DNA from: Elymus sibiricus
Taxonomy: Eukaryota > Streptophyta > Magnoliopsida > Poales > Poaceae
DNA: 64,000 nt
Reading direction: 5' to 3'
Assembly: GCA_039707655.1 (NCBI GenBank)
Contig: CM077665.1
Span: forward strand, 439,703,531-439,767,530
Shown: positions 12,501 to 24,558 of the stretch, in pieces
Position numbering within the stretch: position 1 is the stretch's first letter
How the letters are laid out: every line of letters starts with the position of its first letter
The notes under the pieces: generated by a model
Databases searched by the model: none
What the model saw: the letters and a program-made list of their open reading frames with translations, nothing else
What the model was told of the DNA's origin: nothing
Program-made: the position numbers and the translations under genes

Positions 12501-14480
12501 AAGACTCCTAGGTCAATAGCAAATCACATGGCAACATGGCAACAAAATAACAGATTTCAGACTTAGAAATATTTTGGACCCTCAAAACAGCACATTTTTA
12601 TGGCATGTTGGCAACACGAAAACAACACCTAAACATGGATTTCTATAGCAACCAAAAATACCAGGGCCTAGCACACATGTCCAAGGGCATATCTCATGTT
12701 CAAAATTATTTCATATCATGCATGAATTAAATCACACGAAATAGACAAAAGGGCATCATGGCAAAAATGACATGCACTCAAACTTCCTCCAATGACAAAA
12801 CTAATTGAACAGTTAAATTCTATGGATTTTTCTACCCCGAAAACATGTATAATATGCATAGGTTCATGTGGGAAAATATTTCACAATTATTTAGGCAAGT
12901 TAATGGAATAACCCCTTTTAGCAACAATAAATGCAAGTAAAATGCAAATATTACAATGAACAAGTTTGTCATGCATGAAAATGCGATGGCGTTAATATGA
13001 ACATTTTTAATATATGGTTGGATTAAATCCCGATGCACGTTATTAATTTATTAACATTTGAAAACAAGGCATTTTTCTGTAATTATACATGCCCAGTTTA
13101 ATGGATAAATTCGCAGCTGGGTAAAAATACAAGATGGGCCAAATCTGAAACAGTAGGACGCGCGCAAGATAGCTACAGAACGCACAGGCGTTGGATAGGT
13201 TGTGCTCACCACGGTCTTGGGCCGGCTCGGGGCGGAACGCGGAGCTGGGCCTCGGCGGAAGAGGCCCATGTGGCTGGAGGAGGCCGGCCTGGAGCTGGGC
13301 CTTGGCGCGGCCTGGCTGGGCCATCGTGGCTGCAGCCCAGGCGAGCGCTCGAGCAAGCGATCCGGTCAACGCCTCGAGGGCGCGGGCGTCGTTCTCCCGA
13401 TCGATCTGACGAGCAGAAGGCGGCGGCGCTGGAGCAGACTAGCGACGAGGAGGCATATCGAGGCGGGGAACGGGAGCGGCATGGCAAGATCTGTCCGATC
13501 TGGCGGGTTCTCGGGACCGGCGGCGGCCAGATCGGGGCTTGGCGAGGTCGGGACGGCCGGCAGCTGCGACGACCATGGCGACCGGCGATCTGGGAGGAGG
13601 GTCCTTACGGAGCTCACTCCGGCGAGTAGCGGGATCAGGCGAGGCTTTGGCGGGCAGCAGGATCGCTGGCGGGAGGAGGCATGGCGCGTGGGAGCTCGGC
13701 TCCATGGCGGGGGAACGAAGGCAGGAGCCTCGGGCTCCTCTTGGGTCGGCGGCGGCTGGTTCGGGCCTGAGCGGGCCCCATATGGGCTTCGCAGGCCTGG
13801 CGCGGTGGGAGGAGGTGGCTGGCAGCGGGTGAGTGGTGAGATGAGGCGGCGGCACGGATTCCGAGGAAGAGGCTAGGGTTAGCCATTTTAGGCAGGGTAG
13901 GGGTGCTTAAATAGGAAATGAGGGGCTAGGTGTAGGTATTTCTCTCCGTTTTCGACCTTCGGATCTCGATCCGACTGTCCGGAAGCGGAGGGGGGTTAGC
14001 TGGGCTTGGTGGGCTGTGGAGAGGGGTTGTGGGCTGAGGAGAGAGGGAGATGGTGGCCCGGCATCGAGTATTAGAAAACCGAAAACGTCCGATGAATAAA
14101 CCGATGACGGTGCCGCTACGGTCGACCGTTCGGGTATCAAACAGCCTCTGATTGCGACGAAATTTGGCAGGCGGTCTATCTACAATATAACAAGACCGCA
14201 TGCCAACTTTCGACCCAATCCGAGAATATTTCTCGCGCACCTTTTAAAACATTTTTTTATCGATGCCGCGGGCGCGTGCGAGTGTGGTTGGTCTCGAAAC
14301 GTTCAACGACAGAGCGGAGAAAACCGGCAACTATGAACGGATGCAAGTTTTCGAAAAGATGTGACGATGCCATGCACATGATGCGAATTATGCAATGATG
14401 AATGCAACAACCACTCGGATCACAAGACGACAATGGAATAAAAGGGGAATCTTCTGGAGCGTCGGTCTCGGGCTGTTACA
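9514..14480 (+). mobile_element. Giant solo LTR (4.97 kb), LARD/Sukkula-like by size
   Basis: It starts TGTCACGCCC and ends GGCTGTTACA, flanked by a perfect duplication AGCAG (9509-9513 and 14481-14485). Start and end sequences are not repeats of each other, so this is a single LTR left after intra-element recombination. It contains AT-rich DNA with repeated ACATGGCA and CAGACTTAGTGAAAA motifs (about 11400-13050) and a GC-rich block (about 13190-13880) whose multiple open frames are compositional. No gene is supported. Family naming is inference from length and style. Confidence 0.85.
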
Positions 14481-14496
14481 AGCAGGACCAACGCCA

Positions 14497-16833
14497 AGGG
14501 TAGCAGGACGTAGAGGAGCCGGCGAGGGGTGGTAAAGCGGCCACGGCGCGGCGGCCAGGCGAGGCCAAGGCGGCCACAGCGCGGCAGGCGGGCGAGGTCA
14601 AGCCACGGTGGCGAGGCGAAGGCCGCGGCGGCGGCTCAAGGCGCAGCGGCGAGGCGGCCGATGTGGCCTGGCGCAGCGTGCCAACCGCCCGGAGGCGCGG
14701 CGAGCCGGCTCAGGGCGGAGGTGCACGACCAGGCGGCGGAGGCGAGGCTCCGGCGGCTCAGACACGCGGGGGCGGATGCTGCGGAGGTGCTAATGGGGCA
14801 GCTCAGAGGACCAACGACCCGGCAGCGCAAGGCGGCTCACGTTAGGCGCGGCGGCGGCACAACAAGGCGGCTCAAGAAGGCGGGCGGAGAGCAGTCCGAC
14901 CCGGCCATGGGTCGAGCTGGTAGGCGGAGTGCGGTGGCAACCGACGGCAGTAGCGGGACGAGACCGCAACCGAGGGCCGGCTCGGCGAGGCCTCGGAGAT
15001 AGAGGTGAGGCGAGGCGCGGAGCAGAACCGGCGCAGCGACGGGGCGCAGCATGCGGCGCGGCGGGTGCAGGAGCGGAGGCGCGGCGAGCCGGCGGGCGGA
15101 GCAGCGCACGGCGCAACGGGCGCAAGAGGGGAGGCACAGTGGGCCTGCGGCCGGAGCCGCACGCGGTGCGACGAAGTCGGTCGGGGCGAGGCAACGACCA
15201 AGCCGGCCGTGGCGACGGCAGGGGAGGCGAGACGGCGACCAAGCCTGCCGTGGTGCAGGTGCGGCGGCAACGACACGGCAGCTGCAGGGTGGAGCCGGCG
15301 CACAGTGGGGTGCGGCGGCTCACGCGTAGTGGCAGAGACGAGCAGAGCATCTCGATGGAGGCGAGACGAGACCGACTTGCGCCGACGCGGGAGTGAAATG
15401 GTGAAGGCGAGATGAGGCACGGCGGAGCATCAGCGGCGGCTCGCACCGCGGCGGGGACGACTTGCGGCGAGTGGAGATTGGTGACTTTTCGCGAGCGTGA
15501 CGACCGGCGACTTACGCGAGCGTGGAGGGGCGGGGCAACGACCAAGCCGGCCAGGCGGCTGAGGTGTGGTGGAGCCGCCAGGGAGCGGCCATAGCTGGAA
15601 AGGCGAGGCGAGGCGTGAACGAGCCATGGCGGAGGAGATCGAGTCTGAGTCGGCCTGCTCCTCTCTCCATCTGTTCTTTTTCTTTTCCAAAACTCAACGC
15701 CTCGGGTGTAACAATGAGACACCAAGTCCGATTAATAGTACTCCAAAGTACACCTTAACCACGTACTACTAGTGAAAGTGTTTCAGAATTCTTTGATTCC
15801 GGCTTCGCGTCAGGAGAAACAGCTGCTCCAGTGACGGTCACCTCCCTCGAAATTTGAGTACATGTCGATCTGTTCTCGACTGAAGCTGCGATCGGGCCGA
15901 TTCCGATGTGCATCGTATACCGCCTAAAATAAACAAGTATTCTGAACTCCTGTCGGACTCGCGACGTGCGGCGGCAACGCAAACAGCAGAATGGATCTTT
16001 TTGTGGGATTCGATGTATCGCCGAAAACAATTGTGGCCGGGAATTGATGACTGCAACCCTAATTCATAAAACGATGATTTTGCCGGCTCTGTCCAAGGTT
16101 GTCTTCTGTCGGGTTATCCTGCGCGATTGTTCCATCCGGACTTTTCTTCATCCAAACAATTGCAAGCTTCTCGATCCCTGAAGAAATCCCTCCAAAACAC
16201 AATACCACCGCGCGGCGGCCCCACGGTGGGCGCCAATTGTCGTGGTTTTGTCACGGCAAGATGTCCTCGGAGAGAGAACTTAGGTGTGAGGCCATCGCAA
16301 CTAGGTGGTGGCTTGAGAGGGGTTGGTCGGAATCGAGAGACACGAGTTACCCAGGTTCGGCCCCTCCGATGGAGGTAAAAGCCTACGTCCTGCTTTGTGT
16401 GTATTGATTAGTGTATCGATTACAAGGGTGCTGTCTTGCTACCTCTAATCTCGAGAGCCTCTAATCTGTCTATTTCTAATGACTTGAAGTTGTCAACTTG
16501 TCCCTCTAGGGGTGCTCTACCCCTCCTTATATAAGTGGAAGGGGTAGGTTTACAAGTAGAGTCCTACTAGGAGTAGGATTAGGACTAGCCTCTCTTGAGT
16601 CCTAATCCGGGTCTTATTTCTCTTGTAAGGGAATCCTTTCTCTCCTTTGGGCCTTCTCTTGTGAGCCGCCTTGCGCCGGTTTACACGCTGGGCCTTGGGC
16701 CTTGTTGCTCGTCTGACCCGCCTGTCGGGTCACCAATGAACCGCCACGTCTTGACCGGGTCACCAGTGAGTCGCCAAGTCCTGGTCGGGTCATACTTTCA
16801 GCCGGGTTATACCGCGGGGTAATATCCCTGACA
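14497..16833 (-). mobile_element. Truncated duplicate of element X
   Basis: This nearly repeats 5957-8277, about 8.54-8.56 kb away. It has the 5' LTR (16238-16833), primer site and GC-rich leader but lacks the 3' LTR and about 3.4 kb of interior. A 21-bp insertion near 15048 distinguishes it from the first copy. It ends at the same CTGGG junction into the same A interior as the first copy, so it is a copied segment of an existing insertion, not an independent one. Confidence 0.9.
16238..16833 (-). repeat. 5' LTR of the duplicated X copy
   Basis: A 596-bp LTR aligning with 7680-8277. At several positions it agrees with the 3' LTR at 1972 rather than with 7680-8277, so those changes are private to the first copy's 5' LTR. 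Confidence 0.88.
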
Positions 16834-18164
16834 CTGGGCGTCCTCCCTGAGCCGGGCCTGGGGGCTCCTACCGACGGAGCACCTAGCCTGGACAACGCGA
16901 GCGGGGGAAAGAGGGAGGACGCCCCCGTGCCTGTGAGGCACGGTGCAAGCCGTCGCCCTCACGAGCAAGCAACACCGAGCCAAGCCCCGAGGCCTCAGAA
17001 GTAACGGCCTATGGGGGAGCAGCAAGACACAAGTAGCGCGGGCCACCCGCAGCAACCGGAGCGCCGGCGCAGCCTCGGGAGACCGGGCCTGACGAGGCCC
17101 TCGAGACACTGTAAGGCCAGCGCCCTGACGCCTCACGAGGCGGCTTCATCGACAAAACACCTTTATGGCTGCGCCGGATGCATTGTGCTCATGTTTGGGC
17201 CGCGGGAGCGCAATCCTGCAGTTACGCGGGGAACAATGCATTCGGGTTTGGGTCATAGAGGCGCGCAACCGAGCAGAAATGCACGGGATGGCTCTTGACG
17301 GAGTTGGGAGCAACCGGGCCGTGCGCCTTGGGGCTTGCCCAGCTATCTACGGCCGTGACACTCTCACGTAATAATGAGTGGGCTGTATACGCCCGGGGCC
17401 CCCCGAGGACACGGAGGGGTTCCTTCCCACGCCCAAGTGGAAGCCCCATGCTCCGCGCTGGCGGACAACACTGCCCACCAATGGCTCTGCCCACACAACA
17501 TGGATGCCCTACGCTCCGCGCTGGGGGAAGACGAAGACGAAGACTAGCCTAGGTGCCGGACGCGGCAGCTGCTTGCTTCTTTTTGGTGTTCGAATTGCCA
17601 CTTTTTGGAATGAAGTTTGAGAATTCCGGAACTCTATTTTTTAAAAAGAAAAAGGGACGGGGACTTTTCTCTCATCGTTCTCTCGTTTTTCCGGTCTTGG
17701 AGTCTCTTTCTCTGAATTGGTGTTTCGCAGGGGCCCGTGTGCTCCGGCCCTCCCCGAGGTGCCTCGGAGCTGGATAGCAAGGCCCTGTCACCTCAGGGAC
17801 TTGCATCTTTGGGCGGTCGACCCCCACTCGGGGGCTGCGACCACAGCGCGGCACCGCAGCATGGAGCCTCGGGAGGCCCCAATGCCCCCTGAGGCAGCAG
17901 CCGGCAGGACGGAATGGGGGTCGCTCGAGCGTCAAGGGGGGCTCGTGAGAAGCGCGCCTCAGGAGCCTTACCGGTCATATAGCCACTCGCCCCTTGATGT
18001 CGTCCTGGCGATCCGGTCGGCGTCAAGGGTGACGAGGCCTCACCTCGTAGTCGTGTCCTGGTGATCCGGACGTCCGTACGGTGGTCGAGGAATGTGCGGG
18101 ACTGGGACCTGCCGACTTAGAGCTGCTTGAGTGTCGAAGGGGGCTCCTGAGCAGCGCGCCTCAA
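16834..18164 (+). mobile_element. Duplicated internal segment of Gypsy A
   Basis: Bases 16834-17490 repeat 8278-8936. The segment then continues with A interior matching A#2 from about 23175 to about 23640, ending at GCGCCTCA where B' LTR sequence begins. It contains no coding motif. It shows what was deleted from A#1 at 8936. Confidence 0.85.
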
Positions 18165-19455
18165 GATTCGGACCCTTGGACACTTGTACTCCCATAGCAG
18201 CTCTCCCCCCAAGGCAACCCTTGCCGGGATTGAGCGTTGCGTGTTCTTCGTGTTCCTCCGATCAATCCACCAAAGTAGGAGTAGGGTTTTACGCTTCACA
18301 GCAGCCCGAACCTGGGCAAAAACACCAGCGCCCTGATCGCCACGCCGTCTCACTATTTCCGCTCTTTGTGCATATGATCTCGCCCCCACCGAACCACAAG
18401 GGGCTTCCTGCCCCATAGGTGATCGTGTGCATCATGCCCCGACAAAAGTGAATGGTGTAAATGTTATTGAAAATTCTCCGACACTCACTATTGGAAGTTT
18501 TCATCTACCTCTACCTACTGCCAAAAAGAAATATGATATAATTATGTTTGGGGATATGCATATCCCCGTTGAGGTAACTTAGTGTTTTACGAAAGTTCTT
18601 CGGTTTCATGCTAATCGAAGGTGGTTGTTAATAAGACTTGATCAACCTTATTAATGGATCATTTTTGAGAGGTATGAAGTTGATGAATTTAGTAGACACA
18701 ACCTTCTGCTCCCACTTTTTGTTTTCTGTTTTTCTTAGTTAAATAAAATAAAATGTCATGTTTATCCTATTTTCTGATTTTCCCGTGCAATAAAAAATGA
18801 CCCAAAAATAAAAGTTCTCAGAATGTCCTGAACATTTAACATGATTTTTTCTGAATATTTCTGAATTTCTGGTGCAAATAACATCAGAGGGGGGGCACCT
18901 GGTACCAGGGCGCGCCAACAACCCTAGGCGTCCCTTGGTGGGTTGTGGTCCCCACGTGGGTCCCCTCACTTACTTCTTTATCCCATGTCATCTCCTACCT
19001 CCAGAAAAAATCACCATAGCTCTCTCTCTCTCTCGTGTTCTTGCTCTTAAACCCGTGGATTTCGATCTCTTTGCTCGAAGCTCCATTTCTGAAACTATTT
19101 TGGGGGATTGCTTCTTGGTATGTGACTCCCCCATTCCTCCAATTAGTTTTTGATTTAGTGGTTTATTTTCAGAATAATTAGCTACTCTTGATGTTGTTGT
19201 AGATGAGCTTGCATGTTGAATTCTTAAAGTTCTAAGTAGTTTGAATGCTTGATATGGCCTCTAGGCATCCTTATGAGTAGTTGCTATCAATCTTGTGAAG
19301 TTTTGTTAACAAAATTTTGTGTCACCAAAATTTTCAGAAATTGTTCGCAAATAAAAACGCAATTCTTTAGGAGTTCTTCAAGGAGAAGATCCTCAGGGGC
19401 ATCATCAAGTGGAAGCTCTATCTGACAATCTTATGTTGAACCAAGTGCAAGCTCG

Positions 19456-20373
19456 ATGCGGGACGCCGAAACCAAATCGTGCCTTTGGCCGTGTAATACA
19501 TGCATGGAAGGTGCAGGTATTAAGGAAGAATATGAGCAGTATGTTCACAACGTCGATCTCGCTCCCTTCATCGAAGATAAGTGCACCCAACACCTCAACC
19601 TCACAGAGATGTTTACTAAGAAATTTAAATATTTTCCTCATGAGTCTAGAGTTTCATTTAGCCTTTATAATAATGCTTTCACCATGCCCTTGGATGTCTT
19701 CTGTGAAGCATGTAAACTTCCGTAATGGGGTTCGCTAGACGAACCACCAAAATCTGAGTATGAGTCATTTTTGAGTAATCTTTGCTACGGTGAAGATAGC
19801 GGAATGACACAAGGTAGAATAAAAAGCATCCATTTCCAATCTATACAGTACTTTGCAATCTTTAATGGAAAATGCATTGTAGGCAAGCAAGATTGCAGCA
19901 CACTATGTGCCCCTAATTTGAGTCTTATACACACTGCTATAACGGGAATTAAAAATTATAATCTAGGGGCAATTGTTGCACGGAGATTGGATCTCAACGC
20001 TGCTAATGGTCATTTTTACGGTGGTATCTATGCCACCCGCGTAGCTAAGAAGGTAGGTGTATCACCTTGGCCTAACGATCCTATTTTACTTACCCAGTAC
20101 TTAGACTTTGAGGCCATGAAACGTCATAGGTTCCTTAAGGGCATAGTCACTAACTATACTTACAACTTGAGATTCAATAAAAAGCATGTTGTACCTATCG
20201 TATTGCCTGCTCCTGCTCTCTTTGATTATCAATGTAAACGGAGATACTACGTCCTTGAGAGTGAGGCCCGCACGTACAACGCAGAGGTTGAAGCTGCGAG
20301 ACGGGCTGAGGAGACTGCACCAAGAGCCTCGGTGGGCTATCACTCAGACTATTATCCAGGCTACGGATGGTGA
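19456..20373 (+). pseudogene. Athila-type env-region ORF, one in-frame stop
   Basis: One frame is open from an ATG at 19456 to a TGA at 20373 except for a TAA ending at 19725. Residues after the stop continue in the same style, so the stop is a point lesion in a roughly 305-codon frame. Conserved-looking parts include the tract near YEQYVHNVDLAPFIED and, near the C-terminus, PWPNDPILLTQYLDFEAMKR. This matches the accessory third ORF of Athila/Sabrina elements, of uncertain function and sometimes called env-like. I see no clear signal peptide. The 5' start is uncertain because the frame may extend upstream through an indel. Confidence 0.6.
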
Positions 20374-20600
20374 TTACCAAGCTAGGCCAAAAGCCTAAGC
20401 TTGGGGGAGTACATATTTCCACCGGCATTATATTCATGTTCACACATTTCATTCCAGTTGTCGGTGTTCACAATTTTTCATTGTATTATCCATGTTAGAT
20501 TAATTTTCTTGCTTTCTTTTGTGTGTTTGAAAAAACTATGAGAAAATCCACAAATATTTCTTTCTTCTTTTAGATTTTTCTTCTTAGTTTAATTAGTTGT

Positions 20601-21452
20601 TGTCGACGTTCTGGATACCGGGGTACCCAGACTTGCCTGCCTACGGCCCAGGGCGTGGCCCACTTCGACGACCGAGTATGGCCCAGCGCGTCCTCGCTCA
20701 ACACAAGGCCCTCGTGAGACCCCGAGCTCGGGAGGGAAACAGCGCCAAGACCAACAGGGGGTTAGGCCTCCCCAGGCCTCCTCCCGAGCGGCGGAGGTCT
20801 CTATGCACATTAGGCCTCAGGAGGTCAAGGATGACGCCAGTCAGGGCAGGCGGGCGCCAGCGTGCCAGAGGGGACAGTTTCCCCTTTGGTGCAAAGGAGA
20901 CAACGACAAGCGCAGGCTCCCAAAGCGCCCCCAAAGGTTTCCCCTCTGGTGCAACAAGACCAAGACCCCAAGCCCCGCAGGACGGACGTCATCACCGAGC
21001 CCACCTCTGCATCACCGTCGACTACTTTGCAGGCGATGACCGCCTTTCGTCAGGATAAGATGTACCTCATGTCCCCTTTCAAATTTGGCCATTGTGGGAT
21101 CCCTTCCCGCCATAGCGATAAGGGAAGAGGACCCGGACCGCTATAAATAGAGGCTAGGTAGTGCGGTAGAGGGACACGAGATAACCACACCGCAAACGCA
21201 CCCGCGACCCAACTCACCACTGTACTAGTTCATCCACAAACCTCCTCGTGAGGCAATCCACCAAAAGCGGGAGTACGGTTTTACGCTTCGCAGCGGCCCG
21301 AACCTGGGTAATCTCTCGTGTGCCATCTTCTTCCTCGCCATCGAGCAGGGTTATCGTGTTGTGGGCTTGGAGGGGGCGAAGTTGTTGGGGAATCTTCGCA
21401 CATGCCCCTGGGTTCGAATTCCTTAGGGTTTTGCGGAGCCCGAAATCCGACA
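20601..21452 (+). repeat. 5' LTR of A#2
   Basis: It runs from TGTCGACG to ATCCGACA. A TATA box TATAAATA is at 21142-21149. The block CAATCCACC...ACGCTTCG at 21254-21300 is shared with B-type LTRs. Confidence 0.93.
21142..21149 (+). promoter_or_regulatory. TATA box of the A#2 5' LTR
   Basis: TATAAATA is followed by GAGGCTAGG. The 3' LTR has TATAAAGA at the same place (26457-26464), so the core promoter differs between the two LTRs. Confidence 0.65.
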
Positions 21453-21454
21453 TT

Positions 21455-21472
21455 TGGCGCGCCAGGTAGGGG
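21455..21472 (+). other. Primer-binding-like site of A#2
   Basis: TGGCGCGCCAGGTAGGGG begins two bases after the LTR, the usual position for a Gypsy primer site. An identical 18-mer occurs after the A#1 LTR (914-931), and B has a close variant (TTGGCGTGCCAGGTAGGGGG). tRNA identity is not assigned. Confidence 0.6.
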
Positions 21473-21523
21473 GCGTGTCGGAGTCTTCGGCAAGCTTCGT
21501 TTCTCCTTCGCCCCGTCGTGTCG

Positions 21524-22510
21524 ATGGCCGATGCCGGACAAGCTCCTTTCGGCCTCGGAGGATCCGCCTCCACCAACCTCGCCACTGCCGCCCAAGATCC
21601 GCGCCACGGTAGTGCGATGTTGGGCAGTCGTTACCAGGCCACCAGCGTCGTTTCCACCACCGACGTCGCTCGCGCCGGCTAGGCGAGTGGCGGACGAGCA
21701 GCACCCAGGAGACCGGCATCGCACTGCTCCCACGTGGGAGACCTCAGCGCGCATGACTCGCTCCTGATGGTGAGTGAGATGCTTCGCCACCGCCCTATGC
21801 ATGGGGGCTTCGACGCCTGGGACGACCACATCTCCGAGTTGGTCGCCATCGCAAGAAGGGCCTGGGTCCCCCACCTTCCTTCGCGACCGCCCGCGCTGGG
21901 CGCCGGAGGCTCGCTCGCCGTTCCCGTCCCCCCGCCAGTGGACGACACGCCCGCTCTCCTCACGGGGGAGCCCGAGCGGGGACCGCCGCATGCCGTACTT
22001 CTCCTTCTCCGGATCCCGGTGACCGGCTTCGGAGCACCGCCCGGTCCCGCCAGTAGTGCCTTCGAAGGAGGTGCTGGGGCGCCCCATGCGTAACCCGACA
22101 TGTGCGCACATACCCAAATGGATCATCGGCAGCCTGGCTCGTCTCGGCGAGAGCGCGCCAACCGGCGCAGGTTGCAGGCGGCTCAGGCTTCGGGCCAGGC
22201 AGGTAACCGTAATGGAGGCGCGATGGAAAATCAGGGTGGCAACTCACGGCAAGACATGCGCGGCCCACCCCACGGCGGCGGCAGAGCCACGCAACTTCGG
22301 GCGGAGGCCCACCGCAGGAGGGTTTGTGGCCCGCGCGCCCAGGATGGTGTCATCCCGCCACCCGGGGAGACTTCCCTTGGTACGCGCGGAGACGACTCAG
22401 GAGGGGGCCAAAGCCTCTATACGGAGGCCTACGTTCCGAGCTATGTCATACCTATAGAGGGCATGGAGGATCAGGCGCCCTCTGCAGATGTCGGCACCCT
22501 CCCAGAATAG
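21524..22510 (+). pseudogene. Degraded gag N-terminal region of A#2
   Basis: An ATG at 21524 opens a frame that meets a TAG at 21680-21682. Related sequence continues in other frames at 21734-22093 and 22100-22510. GDLSAHDSLLMVSEM and FDAWDDHISELVAIARRAW are readable. The last part is hydrophilic, rich in Gly/Arg/Gln, and ends in an acidic tail. The order and motifs match A#1, supporting a once-coding N-terminal Gag segment. Nothing resembling the capsid domain follows, unlike element B. Confidence 0.6.
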
Positions 22511-23597
22511 GGAGACGCCCCGGACGCTCTCCCCAAGCCGGGCATGGGGGCTTCCACGGAGGGAGCACCAGGCCAGGTTTATGCGAGCAAGGGAGAAGGG
22601 GGCGGCGTCCTGGGGAGCGCGGGGGCGCGACGCAGCCACCGCCCCCACGAGCAAGCAGTACACGGCCGAGCCCAGGACCTCAGGAGCGACCACCTGTGAG
22701 GATCGGCAAGACACGAGCAGCACGGGCCACCCGCGGCAACGGGAGCGCCGTCACGGCCCTCCGGAGGGGAGGGCCTCATGAGGCCCGCAAGCTGAGGTCC
22801 GGCCGGCGCCACGACGCCTCACGAGGCGGCTTCACCGACACAACACCTCTGCAGCTGCGCTGGGTGCATTGCGCTCATGTTTGGGCCGCGGGAGCGCAAT
22901 CCCGCGGCTACGCGGGGAGCAATGCACTCAGATTTGGGCTGTAGGGGCGTGCAACCACGCAGTAATGCGCAGGATGGCTCTTAACCGAGTTGGGAGCCCC
23001 CGGGCCGTGCGCCTAGGGGCTTGCCCAGCTATCTTCGGCCGTGACACTCTCACGTAATAATGAGTGGGCTGTATACGCCCGGAGCCCCCCGAGGACGCGG
23101 AGGGGTTCCATCCCATGCCCAAGTGGAAGCCCCATGCTCCGCGCTGGCGGACAACACTGCCCTCTAATGGCTATGCCCACGCAACGTGGATGCCCTACGC
23201 TCCGCGCTGGGGGAAGACAAAGGCGAAGACTAGCCTAGGTGCCGGACGCGGCTGTTGCTTGCTTCTTTTTGTGTTTGTATTGCCACTTTTTGAAATGAAG
23301 TTGAAGATTTTGTGACTCTATTTGAAAAGGGGCGGGAACTTTTCTCTCTTCGCGATTCTTCTTTCTAGCCTTGAATTATTTCTTCTTTTGGATTGAAACC
23401 TTGCCGAGGCCCATGCACCTAGGCCTCCCCTCATGGTCCTTCAGAGCAGGCCGGCGAGGACCTGTTGCCTCAAAAGCACGTATCTTTTAGCGGACGATTC
23501 CCGCTCGGGGGCTCCGCCCGCCGCCCAGCGTGACATCACAGAACCTCTGGGGGCTCGGACCCCTCCCGGGGTAGCAGCCGGCGGAAGGGTATGGGAG

Positions 23598-23930
23598 CCG
23601 CTTGAGTGTCAAGGGGGACTCCTGAGTAACGCGCCTCAGGAGCCACACTGGTCACGTAGGCCCTCGCCCCTTTGGTCTCGTCTTGGTGATCCGGATGCCC
23701 CAACGGTGGTCGAGGTACGCGCGGGATTAGGCTCCGCACACGTAGAGCGCCGCTTGAGCGTCAAGGGGGGGTTCCCAGGTAATGCGCCTCGGGAACCTCA
23801 CCGATCGTGTAGCTCCGCGCCCCTTGGTCTCATCCTGGTGATCCGGACGCCCCAATTGTGGCCGAGGCCTTGCCCCGTTGATCTCTTCCTGGTGATCCGG
23901 ACGCCCCAGCGGTGGTCGAGGTCTGCTTGG
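23598..23930. repeat. Direct repeats in the A#2 interior
   Basis: A unit of about 155 bp beginning CGCTTGAGCGTCAAGGGGG occurs at about 23599 and 23751. The submotif TGGTGATCCGGACGCCCCA recurs near 23685, 23836 and 23891. The related segment at 17930-18164 has fewer copies, so the array varies between family members. Confidence 0.7.
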
Positions 23931-24558
23931 GATCGGGCCCCGTCGACGCAGAGTGCCGAAAGGGCTCCCGGACCACCCCGCAAGCAAGGAAGAAGCCCTC
24001 CCAGCCGGGATCCTCGACCTCCCTGGTTGCTCCGCCTACCCCTCACGACGCTCAAGCTCGCCACGACCCGATAAGCTAAGCACACCCGCCAAATAAGGGT
24101 AGAACTTTCTAATCAAGTGATAGCCCGAATGCCAGGCAAGAGGCATGAGCGCTAACGTGAAAATACAGGCATTACGGTCCGCTACATAACCCCATCAGGA
24201 TTCTTGTGGTTCCAGGAGCAAGGAAGGGCAGCGCGAGGGAAGGAGTCTGGCCACTCCAGGCGACGTGACTAAGAGTCTGACCTCGGGTGTGGCACGAGGG
24301 CCCGCCCCGCGAGGGCCCGACTGGATGTCGTTACCGGTCTTGGCGCAATACCCTCGCGGACCTCTCGAGAGGCGCCGGGGCGCATCGGCAAAAACACGAG
24401 CCCCCGCGAGAGAGGCAGGGTCGCGCCATGCCAAACAAACAATCGACGGCTTAAAGAAGGAGGAGGAAGACGAAGGTAAAAACGCAAAAGTTAACGCCCC
24501 CAGGGGCCAGGTGTTGCTTGACATGACAGGAACTGGGAAGAAAAAAAGCAGGGGAGGC

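Larger units (their letters stand above)
9366..18444 (+). mobile_element. 3' LTR of Gypsy B', interrupted and chimeric
   Basis: The LTR start (9366-9513, continuing at 14486 to about 14497) matches the first roughly 210 bp of the B LTR at 31504. The LTR end (18165-18444) matches the last roughly 275 bp (32188-32462), including the CAATCCACC...ACGCTTC block and the GCCCCGACA terminus. About 470 bp of LTR middle is missing, replaced by X and A sequence. The solo LTR 9514-14480 is a separate insertion within the first part. The element ends in Athila DNA at 18445. Confidence 0.7.

Noticed and set aside
13202..13876. 224-codon frame in the GC-rich part of the first giant solo LTR
   Set aside because: Several frames on both strands are open together and no recognisable motif is present; composition explains it.
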